Assembly (NCBI RefSeq): GCF_000426605.1
Contig: NZ_AUFR01000008.1
Location: 62,001 to 126,000 of the forward strand
Reading direction: 5' to 3'
Length of the DNA: 64,000 nucleotides
Origin: Propionibacterium acidifaciens DSM 21887
GTDB taxonomy: Bacteria > Actinomycetota > Actinomycetes > Propionibacteriales > Propionibacteriaceae
A program made the translations under genes and the position numbers. Below, in pieces: positions 31,500-39,276 of the stretch. The notes beneath the pieces were generated by a model. It saw only the letters and a program-made list of their open reading frames with translations. It did not search any database and was not told where the DNA came from. The number at the start of each line of letters is the position of its first letter. Positions within the stretch are counted from its first letter, which is position 1.

Positions 31500-32119
31500 G
31501 GGGTGGTGCGCTCCCCAGGGGTGGTGCGCCCCGGGGCGACGTCCTCCGGGGCGTCCTCGGGGTCGACGAGGCGCGCGGTCAGGCCATGGATGCCGAGGAT
31601 CGTGACGGGCAGGCCGACGAGCGCCGTCGTGATCGTCCTGCCGTCGAGACGCAGCACCCCGTTGCGCGCCAGCTCCCGGACGGCCCAGGCCGAGAACGGG
31701 ATGACGACGGTCGGCGCGGTGGCGACTCCGGGCGTGTAGCCGCGCCACACGGCCGAATTGAGCAGATGGGTGAAGCCGTGGACGCCGAAACCGAGCAGGC
31801 CCACCTGATAGAGCCGGGACCTGCCCCCGGTCGCCCTGCCCCGCTCGGCGAGGGCGAGCATGAGGCATCCCATGATCGATATCGACACGCGGACGTGCCT
31901 CTCGCTCAGCCCGCCGCTCACCCGTCGGGGGGCCCCGCCCGGCAGTCGCCCTGCGAGTCTGCTCGCGAGCTCGGAGCCGTGCCTCCTCGACCACGGCCCC
32001 ATGGTGGTCAGTTCCTCGAGGTCGTTGGCGACCCAGGCCCAGAACAGGCCCCGGGTCGCCTCGACGGGAACCCCCTGGCCACCGCGGTCGCCGTTCCCGT
32101 TCCGATGTCCGAACATCAT
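31490..32119 (-). CDS. HXXEE-domain membrane protein
   Basis: A 209-residue probable membrane protein of the HXXEE family (function unknown). FWAWVANDLEELTTMGPWSR corresponds to the motif region, with Asn-x-x-Glu-Glu in place of His-x-x-Glu-Glu. VGLLGFGVHGFTHLLNSAVW then ATAPTVVIPFSAWAVREL are the expected later spans. The start is placed at the ATG at 32119 (second ATG at 32116) because AAGGGAG lies upstream; a further in-frame ATG at 32164 has no such site. The C-terminus is a short repeat (RTTPGERTTPGG) made by a 17-nt tandem duplication. It is the first gene inside the island boundary. Confidence 0.65.
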   Translation of the reverse strand: MMFGHRNGNGDRGGQGVPVEATRGLFWAWVANDLEELTTMGPWSRRHGSELASRLAGRLPGGAPRRVSGGLSERHVRVSISIMGCLMLALAERGRATGGRSRLYQVGLLGFGVHGFTHLLNSAVWRGYTPGVATAPTVVIPFSAWAVRELARNGVLRLDGRTITTALVGLPVTILGIHGLTARLVDPEDAPEDVAPGRTTPGERTTPGG

Positions 32120-32224
32120 GATATACTCCCTTGTCATCTTGCATTTACAGGTTCTCCATGTCATCGGCCGCCCTGGTGGGCCCCACGCCGGGCCCCTCGA
32201 TCACCTCCTCGGAGAGGAGCCACT

Positions 32225-32455
32225 ATGCCCGCGCGCGTCGGTCCACCGCCGCACGACGACGGTCCGGGACGAGTCATGGCGCACCGGGTCGAGGCTCTCT
32301 TCCAACCCGGGACCTCGTCCTCCGTGCCCGAACTGCCCCTGGGGATCGCGGGCCGGATGGGCAGCGGGAAGAGCACCATGATGAGGACCATCGCGGCGAT
32401 GGCGGCCCGTTCGGGCACGGTCGTGCGCTGGGTCAGCGTGACGGATTCGGACCCC
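32225..32455 (+). pseudogene. N-terminal fragment of a P-loop NTPase
   Basis: A GGAGAGGAG ribosome site 6 nt before ATG 32225 starts an open frame. It reads PELPLGIAGRMGSGKSTMMR, a clear Walker A with preceding strand, then VRWVSVTDSDPG. After about codon 77 the sequence becomes antisense to the peptidase gene and no longer resembles an NTPase; no Walker B follows. The gene was therefore truncated where the lanthipeptide genes begin. The parent family (FtsK/Tra-like or other P-loop) cannot be decided from this piece. Confidence 0.5.
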
Positions 32456-34517
32456 GGCATCCGCCGGTCAGGTCAACGCCGAGCTGATCGGCGATCCATG
32501 CGTACTGGACAGCCGTGTCGTGAACCGTCGCATCGAATGATGCAGCATGCAGGTGGCCGCCGGAACGAACACGCAGTACGAAGGGCCCGCCCCTCGCAGT
32601 GGTGCGCAGCGCACGGATCCATTTGAGGGCCTCCAGCGGAGAAACCCGCGCGTCCCTCGTCCTGACCGTGGCAAGCACCGGGGGGTAAACCGCGTCACGC
32701 ACGTTCTGGCACGGTGAATATCCGCGGATGCACTCGAAGATCCTCGGATCGGCCAACGGGTCCCCCCACTCCGAGCGATCGCTGATCGTCAATGGAAGAT
32801 CCGGGTGCATCATCGTTGTCAGCGGATCGACAAAAGGCATGTCGGCGACCACCGCCCTGAACCGTTCCGGCGCAAGATTGAGGACCGCCCCCACAGCCAG
32901 GCCTCCAGCGCTGCCGCCGATGAGGGCAACACGATTCGGATCAGCCGTTCGTCGTGCGACAAGGGCGTCCAAGCACGCCAGCACGTCGGTGAAGGTGAGT
33001 GGTTTTCCCAGGCCGGTCGCCACCGTGTGCCACCGGGGGCCGAGCTCACCTCCACCGCGTACATGGGCAACCGCGAAGACCATGCCTGCGTCGAACAGCT
33101 TGAGAAGCAGCGGATTGTAGTTGGGGCGCTGATTCACCCCGTATGCACCATAGACACTGAGCAGGCAGGGAGCGGGACCGGTGCGATCTCGCCGACCGAC
33201 AAGAGTAATGGGGATCCGAACGCCATCAGCAGTCTCGCCGAAAAGTTCCTTCGTCTCGTAGACATCCTCGTTGAGCGCAGCCAGCTCGACCCTCGGCTCG
33301 GTTTCGTCCAGGTCGACCCTGCCACTCAGGGGCCGGTGCACATAGGAGCTGACGCCCACTCTGAGAATCGAGCCATCCCAGTCGGGCAGGGCCGTGACGC
33401 TCAATTCCGAACCAGTGGCGCCACGCACCGAACGGATGCCCGTCAACGGAACTGTCGGCTTGGCGATGACGATCTCCTGGTGCCCCTCCCTGCGGCGCCC
33501 GATGACGAGATTGCGACGAGTCACCAGCACCGGAGCCAGCACGGAACGCTCGTCATGCTCGATGAGACACCTCCAGTCCCCCTCTGCGCCGCCGAGGCGG
33601 TCGATGAAGCGGACCAGCAGACGGCCATTCGGTTGATCATCCGTGGCGACTGTGGCGAACAGGGCCGGACGCCCGTCCAGCTCTCCGACATCGAGGGTCG
33701 ACCGTCCCTCGAATGGCAGGCCCGCAACCTGTCGAAGTCGAAGATCGGCAGCGCCCAGGCGGGAGATGAAGTGTCGCACCATGGTCCTGCTCACCGCATC
33801 CAGCAAGAGGAAATCTCCCGAGACGCACTGCTTCATTCGTAGCCTCAGACGCTCATCGCACTCGTGGTGCAACACAGTGACCCGGCCATCAGAAAAACTC
33901 TTGGCGAAGACGGCCGCAGGCCGGCGTGTCCCGTCGAGCCCGACCCACACGACCCGCGACCCTTTTTCATCGAGGACGACACTGCCAGAACAACCGTCGA
34001 TCGGGTCAAGAAGCTCCTTCTGACCGGCGACCGAGGTCACATGGACCCTGTAGGATTCCGAACCATCCGGGTCCTCCGTCCAGCAGACGATCCTGCCATC
34101 ACTGCTGAACACGACTGATCCGAGTGAAGCCCCGGGTGCCAATTCCGCGACATTGAGCGCCACCTGCGCACGTGGATCTGACATGAGATCCGTGGCCGTC
34201 GGCTCCGGCTCGTCGGAATCATGAGGCACTCGCATTATGCTGGGACTGCCGGCCTCCCCGTCGAGCACCATGAGATACCAGAAGTCCCCTGATCGCACCG
34301 CGGGCTGCGAAGCTTGTTCGTAGAACAGATCAGCAACGGGAACACCCACGAGCGCATCAGCCCTTCGGGCAGGCCCGGCAAGGACCCGCTCGCTGCACTC
34401 GGCCTCGTCCTCGAGCACCCGCTGCAACTCATCTGGGCTGTTCCTGAGCCACTCCCACTGATCGGTCCAGCTGCGGACATGCGAAATGGTCGCCATCGGC
34501 CCGGCTCCGTTCATCAT
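32433..34517 (-). CDS. Prolyl-oligopeptidase-family serine peptidase, likely lanthipeptide leader peptidase
   Basis: A 694-residue S9 peptidase: an N-terminal beta-propeller region followed by an alpha/beta hydrolase domain. Catalytic Ser536 in GGSAGGLAVG, Asp622 in RTRDARVS and His655 in SGGHLHAAS are all present; the YGAYG oxyanion segment and VRGGGELG are typical. No signal peptide, so it is cytosolic. In some class III lanthipeptide clusters (FlaP of flavipeptin) such a peptidase removes the leader after Pro. Here precursors 1 and 2 have Pro20 directly before the first Ser of the core. Its start overlaps the response-regulator stop codon (ATGA). The C-terminal GGCRGPNPSR may come from foreign flanking DNA. 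Confidence 0.85.
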   Translation of the reverse strand: MMNGAGPMATISHVRSWTDQWEWLRNSPDELQRVLEDEAECSERVLAGPARRADALVGVPVADLFYEQASQPAVRSGDFWYLMVLDGEAGSPSIMRVPHDSDEPEPTATDLMSDPRAQVALNVAELAPGASLGSVVFSSDGRIVCWTEDPDGSESYRVHVTSVAGQKELLDPIDGCSGSVVLDEKGSRVVWVGLDGTRRPAAVFAKSFSDGRVTVLHHECDERLRLRMKQCVSGDFLLLDAVSRTMVRHFISRLGAADLRLRQVAGLPFEGRSTLDVGELDGRPALFATVATDDQPNGRLLVRFIDRLGGAEGDWRCLIEHDERSVLAPVLVTRRNLVIGRRREGHQEIVIAKPTVPLTGIRSVRGATGSELSVTALPDWDGSILRVGVSSYVHRPLSGRVDLDETEPRVELAALNEDVYETKELFGETADGVRIPITLVGRRDRTGPAPCLLSVYGAYGVNQRPNYNPLLLKLFDAGMVFAVAHVRGGGELGPRWHTVATGLGKPLTFTDVLACLDALVARRTADPNRVALIGGSAGGLAVGAVLNLAPERFRAVVADMPFVDPLTTMMHPDLPLTISDRSEWGDPLADPRIFECIRGYSPCQNVRDAVYPPVLATVRTRDARVSPLEALKWIRALRTTARGGPFVLRVRSGGHLHAASFDATVHDTAVQYAWIADQLGVDLTGGCRGPNPSR

Positions 34518-35233
34518 TCATCCTCCGCCGAGAAGACCAACTGCCTGTCATGCGCCCAGATGGCGATCTGGACCCGGTTGTTCATGTCGAGCCGGTTGAA
34601 TATCGACCCGATATGTGCTTTCACCGTCGTCACCTCCAAGTGGAGACGACGCGCAATCTGTTGATTGCTCAATCCGTCCGAGATGAGAGCAGCCACTTGA
34701 CGCTCCCGCACGGTGAGCAGTTCCGGAGCGGCCCCCGCCGTCGGAACGGGCACCGGCTTGCGGTTCGCGAACTCGGCCGCCAGCCGAGCAGCCAACCGTG
34801 GTTTCAGCCAGCAGCCGCCTCGGGCGACCGTACGGATCGCCTCGGACAGATCATCGAGATCGAGATCCTTGTTGGCGAATCCAGAAGCACCGAGATCCAT
34901 GGCGACGAACAGGTACTCGTCACGTTCGAAGGTGGTCAGGATCAGGATCTTGGATCGGTCAGACTCGGCCAGGATCTGCCGTGTAGCCTCCAACCCGTTG
35001 CCCTTCGGCATCCGCAGATCCATGAGGATCACATCGGGTCGCCATGCGTGCGCCAGAGAGACGGCCTCGTAACCGGTGGAGGCCTCGGCCACGACCTCGA
35101 TGTCGGGACTCTCGCCGAGGAAATCCCGCAGTCCACGGCGGATGATCGCCTGGTCATCCGCGATCAGGACAGTGACCGTACCGGGGTCCTCGGGATCGGG
35201 GGCGTCGATGCCTGCCGATTCATCTTGCTGCAT
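34514..35233 (-). CDS. NarL/FixJ-type response regulator
   Basis: A 239-residue two-component response regulator. The receiver domain starts at about residue 20 (VTVLIADDQAIIRRGL), the phospho-acceptor is Asp72 in DVILMDLRMP, and Lys in ANKDLD lies downstream. The C-terminal LuxR-type HTH is LTVRERQVAALISDGLSNQQ, then VTTVKAHIGSIFNRL. GGAGGGACC lies 5 nt before the ATG at 35233; longer in-frame starts lack a ribosome site. The only histidine kinase here lies 7.4 kb away on the other strand (42670); the two probably form a pair controlling the cluster. Confidence 0.9.
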   Translation of the reverse strand: MQQDESAGIDAPDPEDPGTVTVLIADDQAIIRRGLRDFLGESPDIEVVAEASTGYEAVSLAHAWRPDVILMDLRMPKGNGLEATRQILAESDRSKILILTTFERDEYLFVAMDLGASGFANKDLDLDDLSEAIRTVARGGCWLKPRLAARLAAEFANRKPVPVPTAGAAPELLTVRERQVAALISDGLSNQQIARRLHLEVTTVKAHIGSIFNRLDMNNRVQIAIWAHDRQLVFSAEDE

Positions 35234-35655
35234 GGTCCCTCCTGGGATCAGCCCGTCCACCAGGACGGGGGTGGGCCTCGGCACGAGGCTGTGGCGCCAT
35301 CCACGATAGCCCCGGGGACCCCCGTCGGGAACCCCGAGAAGTTCGCCCGGGACACGGGCGGGGCGGAGAACCCGACACAGGATAACGGGGGCCGCTCCCC
35401 CGCTCGGTATCCGTCGCGGTCGACATCTGCCGCAAGGTTCACCTGCGCCGGCGGCGGCTACTCCTTTGGTCCAGTCCCGCACTCGTACCTTGGTCGTCAC
35501 AGATCTGGACCAAGCGGGCGGCAGCCATCACAATCGAATCACCCCATCAAGGGATCGCGCGTTGGATGCGGGATCGAACCAGGACACAACAAGCGAGCGA
35601 GAACTCCACCATGGGGATTCCACAAGTCATGACTATTCCAATGGAGACAGACCCG
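35234..35655. promoter_or_regulatory. Divergent control region of the lanthipeptide cluster
   Basis: 422 bp between the response regulator and the synthetase gene. TTGGTCCAG (35466-35474) and its inverse CTGGACCAAG (35505-35514) flank a further TTGGTCG (35490-35496), a likely regulator-binding array. I see no clear promoter hexamers or open frame in the first 230 bp. Confidence 0.45.
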
Positions 35656-38343
35656 ATGGACATGAAATATCTCGCGTTCTGCTACGCCGACCCGGCGTTC
35701 TACGACATCAAACGCGACACGACGAATGGTTCGGGAGCGCGACGGTTCGAACTTCCCCGCGACCGCGACTGGACCAGCTGGTCGCTGTCCACGGGGAATG
35801 GCTGGGAATATGTGATGCCACCTGGGATGAACATGCCTGAGCAGGGCTGGAAGATTCACGTCAGTGCCACCATGGAAAACGCGCAGAAACTCCTTGGAGA
35901 CGTCGCATCCTACTGCCATGCGTCTGCCGTCCCGTTCAAGTTCCTGCCGACCCGGACGGAGCTCATGCGGACCAACATGAAGTACGCGCATCGTGGCGGC
36001 AGCGGAAAATTCATCACCATTTATCCCGATGACGATGAGCAGTGCGCTCGCATTGCCGCAGAACTGGACGCGATCATCGGCGGCGCCGAGGGGCCCTACA
36101 TCCTCAGCGACATCCGTTACCATGGAGGCCCCGTCTACCTGCGTTACGGCGGCTTCCGTCCGCTGCTCATGAGATCACGCACCGACGAGCTGAGCCCAGC
36201 GATCAGGAATCCGTCAGGAGAACTGGTCGAAGACGATCGCCAGCCGGTCTTCCGTCCGCCGGAATGGGTGCAGATCCCTGATTTCATCCGAGCACAGATG
36301 GACGCTCTGAATTCTGGTGACCGACCCGAAGAGTTCCCCTATGCAGTACTCGACGCGATGCACTTCAGCAACGGGGGCGGAATTTATCGGGCCATCCCCG
36401 ACGGCCAGGAGCATCCGGTCGTGCTGAAGGAGGCCCGCCCCCATGCAGGCATCTCGCCGGATGGCACCGATGCGGTGGCACGTCTGCTCCGTGAAGCAGA
36501 GTTCCTCGACCGGTTGGCCGACCTCCCTGAAGTCGTCAGATGCCACCGTGTGTTCAAAGCGGGCGAGCACTGCTTCATGGAGGAGGAACTGATCGAGGGC
36601 ACGACCCTCAACAGCGAAATGGTCATGCGCAGCCCAGAGATCCGGGCAGGAGTCGGCAATCGAGAAATACTTGACTACCGCGACTGGGCGCTGGCCACCC
36701 TTGCGAAGGTCGAGCGAACAGTCCACGCTTTTCACGAGCATGGAATCGTCTTCGGGGACCTGCACCCGAACAACATCATCGTCACCCCCGATGGGGACAT
36801 CCGCTTCATCGACTTCGAGATGGCCCATGACGTCGACGACCCGACCAGCGCGCCCGCCGGGGCACCTGGGTACATCGCCGAGGACGGCCGCACAGGAATT
36901 GCAGCTGATCTCTACGGGTTGGGCTGCATCAAACTGTCGATGTTCGTACCACTCACGGTCCTCCTGCCGCTGGATCACAGCAAGTTGCGAGGTCTGGTCG
37001 AACATGCCAGACAATTTTATGCATTGAGTGATGAGTTCTGCGCCTCGATCGTCGCCGACATCTCACTGACAGTGACCGATGACAATCCGGCACCGCTGCG
37101 ACGACGCGCACGGGTGGCACGGGACGCATGGTGCATGGATGATCCCGAAGCAGTTGCTGAGATCGATGCCGCGATCGTCCGCGGCCTGGACGAAGCACTC
37201 GACCTGTCACGGCCCGACCGTGTCTGGCCCGGTGACGTGAGCCAGTTCGACGAGGGCGGCTACGGGATCGCAACAGGGGCATGCGGTGTTCTCCTGGCGC
37301 ACCCTGAGGCACGGCAGCGGGAGGACGTGCTCGATTGGATCGAGGAAACCGCGGCCGACTCGAGCAAGACCTCGTTCGGCTTCTACAACGGTCTTGCTGG
37401 AGCTGCATGGACACTCGACCGTCTCGGCAGAGGAGAAGCGGCTGGCAGGCTTTTTGAAAAGGTCAGGACACTTCATCTGCCAAGTCTTCCCAGTGATCTT
37501 TACTCAGGACTGTCCGGGATCGGCATCTGCCTCATGGACCAGGCCCGCAGACACAACCAGCACCACTACGACGAGACCATCGCCGCCATTCACGAGGTGA
37601 TGCTCGACCGCTTTGACGAGGACCGCTCAAGCATTGTCCGAGAGGTCAATGGCACAGCGACAGCCGCAGTGGGCAAGGGCGGACTGATGCAGGGGATGGC
37701 CGGTCAGGCCCTGTACTGGATCTGCAGTCATGAACTCACGGGCGACGACACCGATCCTGATCGGGCGAGCACCGCCCTGGACAGGGACCTCGCCCTGCTG
37801 GTCCAAACACCTGACGGCTCCCTGCAGCTGAACGAGGGCTGGCGAGTGCTGCCCTATCTGGCAACTGGATCCATCGGCATCGGTCTGGTGATCATGCGCC
37901 TGCTCGAGCACAGGCCCACCGATGAACTCGTGAGAACGCTTCACGGCATTGAACGGACGCTCGTCCCGCCCTTCGCGGTGCAGAGCAATCTGTTCAACGG
38001 CCGCGCCGGCTTTCTTCTCTTCGCGGACCGCCTGCTCCAGTGCCCGTGGGCATCGATCAGCGACGAAGAGGTCCTGGCGCGTCAAGCCCGACTGCTGAAC
38101 CTGCATGCCCTGGTACGTGGCACCGGAATCGTCTTTCCAGGAGAACAGCTCATGCGGCTCTCGTGTGACTGGTCCTCCGGGAGCGCAGGCGTCCTGTCCG
38201 TCCTCCGACTGTACGAGAGCCGCCACCTCAAGATCGTCCCTCCCAATCTGTTCCGCACCCCACTGCTGGACCGGATCAGCGTGGGTCACAGCGGAAATGA
38301 ATGGCGGGGAGCATCGTCAGAGCTCATCATGGAGAGGAGGTGA
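35656..38343 (+). CDS. Class III lanthipeptide synthetase (LanKC)
   Basis: An 895-residue trifunctional synthetase that phosphorylates Ser/Thr in a precursor, eliminates phosphate and cyclises with Cys to lanthionine or labionin. Order: N-terminal lyase domain (starts YLAFCYADPAFYD), a Ser/Thr kinase domain with Lys258 (VVLKEARPH), catalytic Asp368 in GDLHPNN and Asp386 in DFEMA, and a C-terminal LanC-like cyclase (KGGLMQGMAGQALYWI, DWSSGSAGVLSVL). The LanC zinc ligands (CHG-type) are not visible, which indicates class III rather than class IV. I chose ATG 35656 (GGAGA upstream, family-like start); ATG 35611 or 35566 are possible. GC is clearly below that of the flanks. The five precursor genes follow immediately. 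Confidence 0.9.
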   Translation: MDMKYLAFCYADPAFYDIKRDTTNGSGARRFELPRDRDWTSWSLSTGNGWEYVMPPGMNMPEQGWKIHVSATMENAQKLLGDVASYCHASAVPFKFLPTRTELMRTNMKYAHRGGSGKFITIYPDDDEQCARIAAELDAIIGGAEGPYILSDIRYHGGPVYLRYGGFRPLLMRSRTDELSPAIRNPSGELVEDDRQPVFRPPEWVQIPDFIRAQMDALNSGDRPEEFPYAVLDAMHFSNGGGIYRAIPDGQEHPVVLKEARPHAGISPDGTDAVARLLREAEFLDRLADLPEVVRCHRVFKAGEHCFMEEELIEGTTLNSEMVMRSPEIRAGVGNREILDYRDWALATLAKVERTVHAFHEHGIVFGDLHPNNIIVTPDGDIRFIDFEMAHDVDDPTSAPAGAPGYIAEDGRTGIAADLYGLGCIKLSMFVPLTVLLPLDHSKLRGLVEHARQFYALSDEFCASIVADISLTVTDDNPAPLRRRARVARDAWCMDDPEAVAEIDAAIVRGLDEALDLSRPDRVWPGDVSQFDEGGYGIATGACGVLLAHPEARQREDVLDWIEETAADSSKTSFGFYNGLAGAAWTLDRLGRGEAAGRLFEKVRTLHLPSLPSDLYSGLSGIGICLMDQARRHNQHHYDETIAAIHEVMLDRFDEDRSSIVREVNGTATAAVGKGGLMQGMAGQALYWICSHELTGDDTDPDRASTALDRDLALLVQTPDGSLQLNEGWRVLPYLATGSIGIGLVIMRLLEHRPTDELVRTLHGIERTLVPPFAVQSNLFNGRAGFLLFADRLLQCPWASISDEEVLARQARLLNLHALVRGTGIVFPGEQLMRLSCDWSSGSAGVLSVLRLYESRHLKIVPPNLFRTPLLDRISVGHSGNEWRGASSELIMERR

Positions 38344-38346
38344 ACC

Positions 38347-38460
38347 ATGCACGGAATCCTCGTTCTGCAGTCGCTCGACACACATTCCGAGCCTACCCGC
38401 AGCCCGAGCAACTGGTCCAACTGGACATGCTACAGCACCCACAGCATCTGGTTCTGCTGA
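38347..38460 (+). CDS. Class III lanthipeptide precursor 1 (37 aa)
   Basis: A 37-residue precursor, too short for standard gene calling. Leader MHGILVLQSLDTHSEPTRSP has the class III ILxLQ recognition motif (residues 4-8). The core SNWSNWTCYSTHSIWFC holds two labionin motifs SxxSxxxC at 21-28 and 30-37, separated by Tyr29. It resembles the labyrinthopeptin A2 core (SDWSLWECCSTGSLFACC, from memory). Pro20 precedes the core, the expected cut site for a prolyl oligopeptidase. Its strong GGAGGTGA ribosome site overlaps the synthetase stop codon. Confidence 0.9.
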   Translation: MHGILVLQSLDTHSEPTRSPSNWSNWTCYSTHSIWFC

Positions 38461-38489
38461 AGAGCGCCGACACGAAAAGAGGATGAACC

Positions 38490-38603
38490 ATGTCACAAAT
38501 TCTGGAAATGCAGGGAATCAATTCCGAGGAGCAGGACACCAGATTCCCCAGCACCAACAGCTGGGCGTTCTGCTTCAGTACGCACAGTGTCATCGTCTGC
38601 TGA
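38490..38603 (+). CDS. Class III lanthipeptide precursor 2 (37 aa)
   Basis: A 37-residue precursor. Leader MSQILEMQGINSEEQDTRFP has ILxMQ at residues 4-8; core STNSWAFCFSTHSVIVC has SxxSxxxC at 21-28 and 30-37 with Phe29 between. Pro20 again precedes the core directly, and STHS is shared with precursor 1. AGAGGATGA lies 3-11 nt before the ATG. It starts 29 nt after precursor 1. Confidence 0.9.
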   Translation: MSQILEMQGINSEEQDTRFPSTNSWAFCFSTHSVIVC

Positions 38604-38632
38604 CCACCACAAACCATTTCAAAGGAGAAATC

Positions 38633-38746
38633 ATGTCATACATCCTGTCACTTCAGGGTTCGGAATCGACCGATCGCACCACTCGCATGTGCAGCTCATG
38701 GAGCCTCGTCGGATGTGCAAGCACTTGGAGCGCCGCCATCTGCTGA
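38633..38746 (+). CDS. Class III lanthipeptide precursor 3 (37 aa)
   Basis: A 37-residue precursor with leader MSYILSLQGSESTDRTTRMC (ILxLQ at 4-8) and core SSWSLVGCASTWSAAIC: SxxSxxxC at 21-28 and 30-37 with Ala29 between. Position 20 is Cys, not Pro, so leader removal must differ from precursors 1 and 2, or start elsewhere. AAAGGAG lies 7 nt upstream. Confidence 0.9.
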   Translation: MSYILSLQGSESTDRTTRMCSSWSLVGCASTWSAAIC

Positions 38747-38896
38747 CACGCATCGGCGTCAAGGGGCCCTTGAAGCCGAAGAATCAACGCGAATCATGCA
38801 TCGGATGCAGAACAATGACAGGCGGCAGTCCGCCGTTCTGCGCGAGCAGACTCAGAATCAATCACCTGCCAGACACCTGGCGGCAAGGAGCTCATC
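38747..38896. other. 150-bp gap between precursors 3 and 4
   Basis: The other precursor spacers are 29-38 nt. This one is about one precursor gene longer (114 + 36), but no ILxLQ leader or SxxSxxxC core is left in any frame. It contains GGCGG-CAGT-CCGCC, a small hairpin near 38821-38834, a possible mRNA processing or attenuation site. Confidence 0.4.
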
Positions 38897-39016
38897 ATGT
38901 CGGAAGTCCTGAGAATGCAGGGCCTCGTCGAGGAGGCCAGAGACATGGACCGCACGATCACCAGCAGCAGCAGTCTGGCGCTCTGCGGAAGTTCGTTCAG
39001 CACCTGGTTCTGCTGA
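38897..39016 (+). CDS. Class III lanthipeptide precursor 4 (39 aa)
   Basis: A 39-residue precursor. The leader carries VLRMQ at residues 4-8 (a conservative ILxMQ variant) and an acidic middle (VEEARDMD). The core SSSSLALCGSSFSTWFC has SxxSxxxC at 23-30 and 32-39 with Gly31 between. No Pro precedes the core. AAGGAG is 8 nt upstream of the ATG. It is richest in Ser, which gives several alternative dehydration sites. Confidence 0.88.
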   Translation: MSEVLRMQGLVEEARDMDRTITSSSSLALCGSSFSTWFC

Positions 39017-39054
39017 ACGAATCCTCAAAGCCTCACGAGTAGAAAGGACATCTC

Positions 39055-39192
39055 ATGCAGTACATACTGGATCTGCAACGAACCGAGACCGAACCCACCG
39101 GTGGAATGCGAACCTGCAATCCCGTCAGTTTCGCCAGCTGTTCCCTCTGTTCGGTGAGTTTCGCCTCCGTGGCCGTCTGCCTGACCGTTTGA
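39055..39192 (+). CDS. Class III lanthipeptide precursor 5 (45 aa)
   Basis: The longest precursor, 45 residues. Leader MQYILDLQRTETEPTGGMR has the canonical ILDLQ (4-8). Two SxxSxxxC motifs, SFASCSLC (25-32) and SFASVAVC (35-42), are separated by two residues instead of one. Three residues (LTV) follow the last Cys, and extra Cys at 21 and 29 could allow a disulfide. Pro23 lies two residues before the first core Ser. AAAGGA lies upstream of the ATG. Confidence 0.88.
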   Translation: MQYILDLQRTETEPTGGMRTCNPVSFASCSLCSVSFASVAVCLTV

Positions 39193-39216
39193 CGGTCTGA
39201 CCACCCGTTCACCGCC

Positions 39217-39254
39217 AGTGGCTGTGGGGAACGTCGCTGTTCCCCACAGCCACT
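39217..39254 (+). terminator. Attenuator-type hairpin after the precursor genes
   Basis: A 16-bp perfect stem (AGTGGCTGTGGGGAAC with GTTCCCCACAGCCACT) and a 6-nt loop. No T-tract follows; instead the exporter's GGAGAAAGGA ribosome site starts 2 nt later. It probably stabilises precursor mRNA or lowers read-through into the transporter. Confidence 0.65.
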
Positions 39255-39276
39255 TGGAGAAAGGAAACAGTCCCTC

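Noticed and set aside
32456-32626. Continuation of the P-loop frame to 32626
   Set aside because: Past about 32455 it only mirrors the peptidase gene, and no NTPase motif follows.
35566-35655. A longer N-terminus for the lanthipeptide synthetase
   Set aside because: The extra 15-30 residues have no family match and weaker ribosome sites than ATG 35656, though they cannot be excluded.
38747-38896. A sixth lanthipeptide precursor
   Set aside because: Length fits, but no leader motif or SxxSxxxC core in any frame; listed only as a gap.
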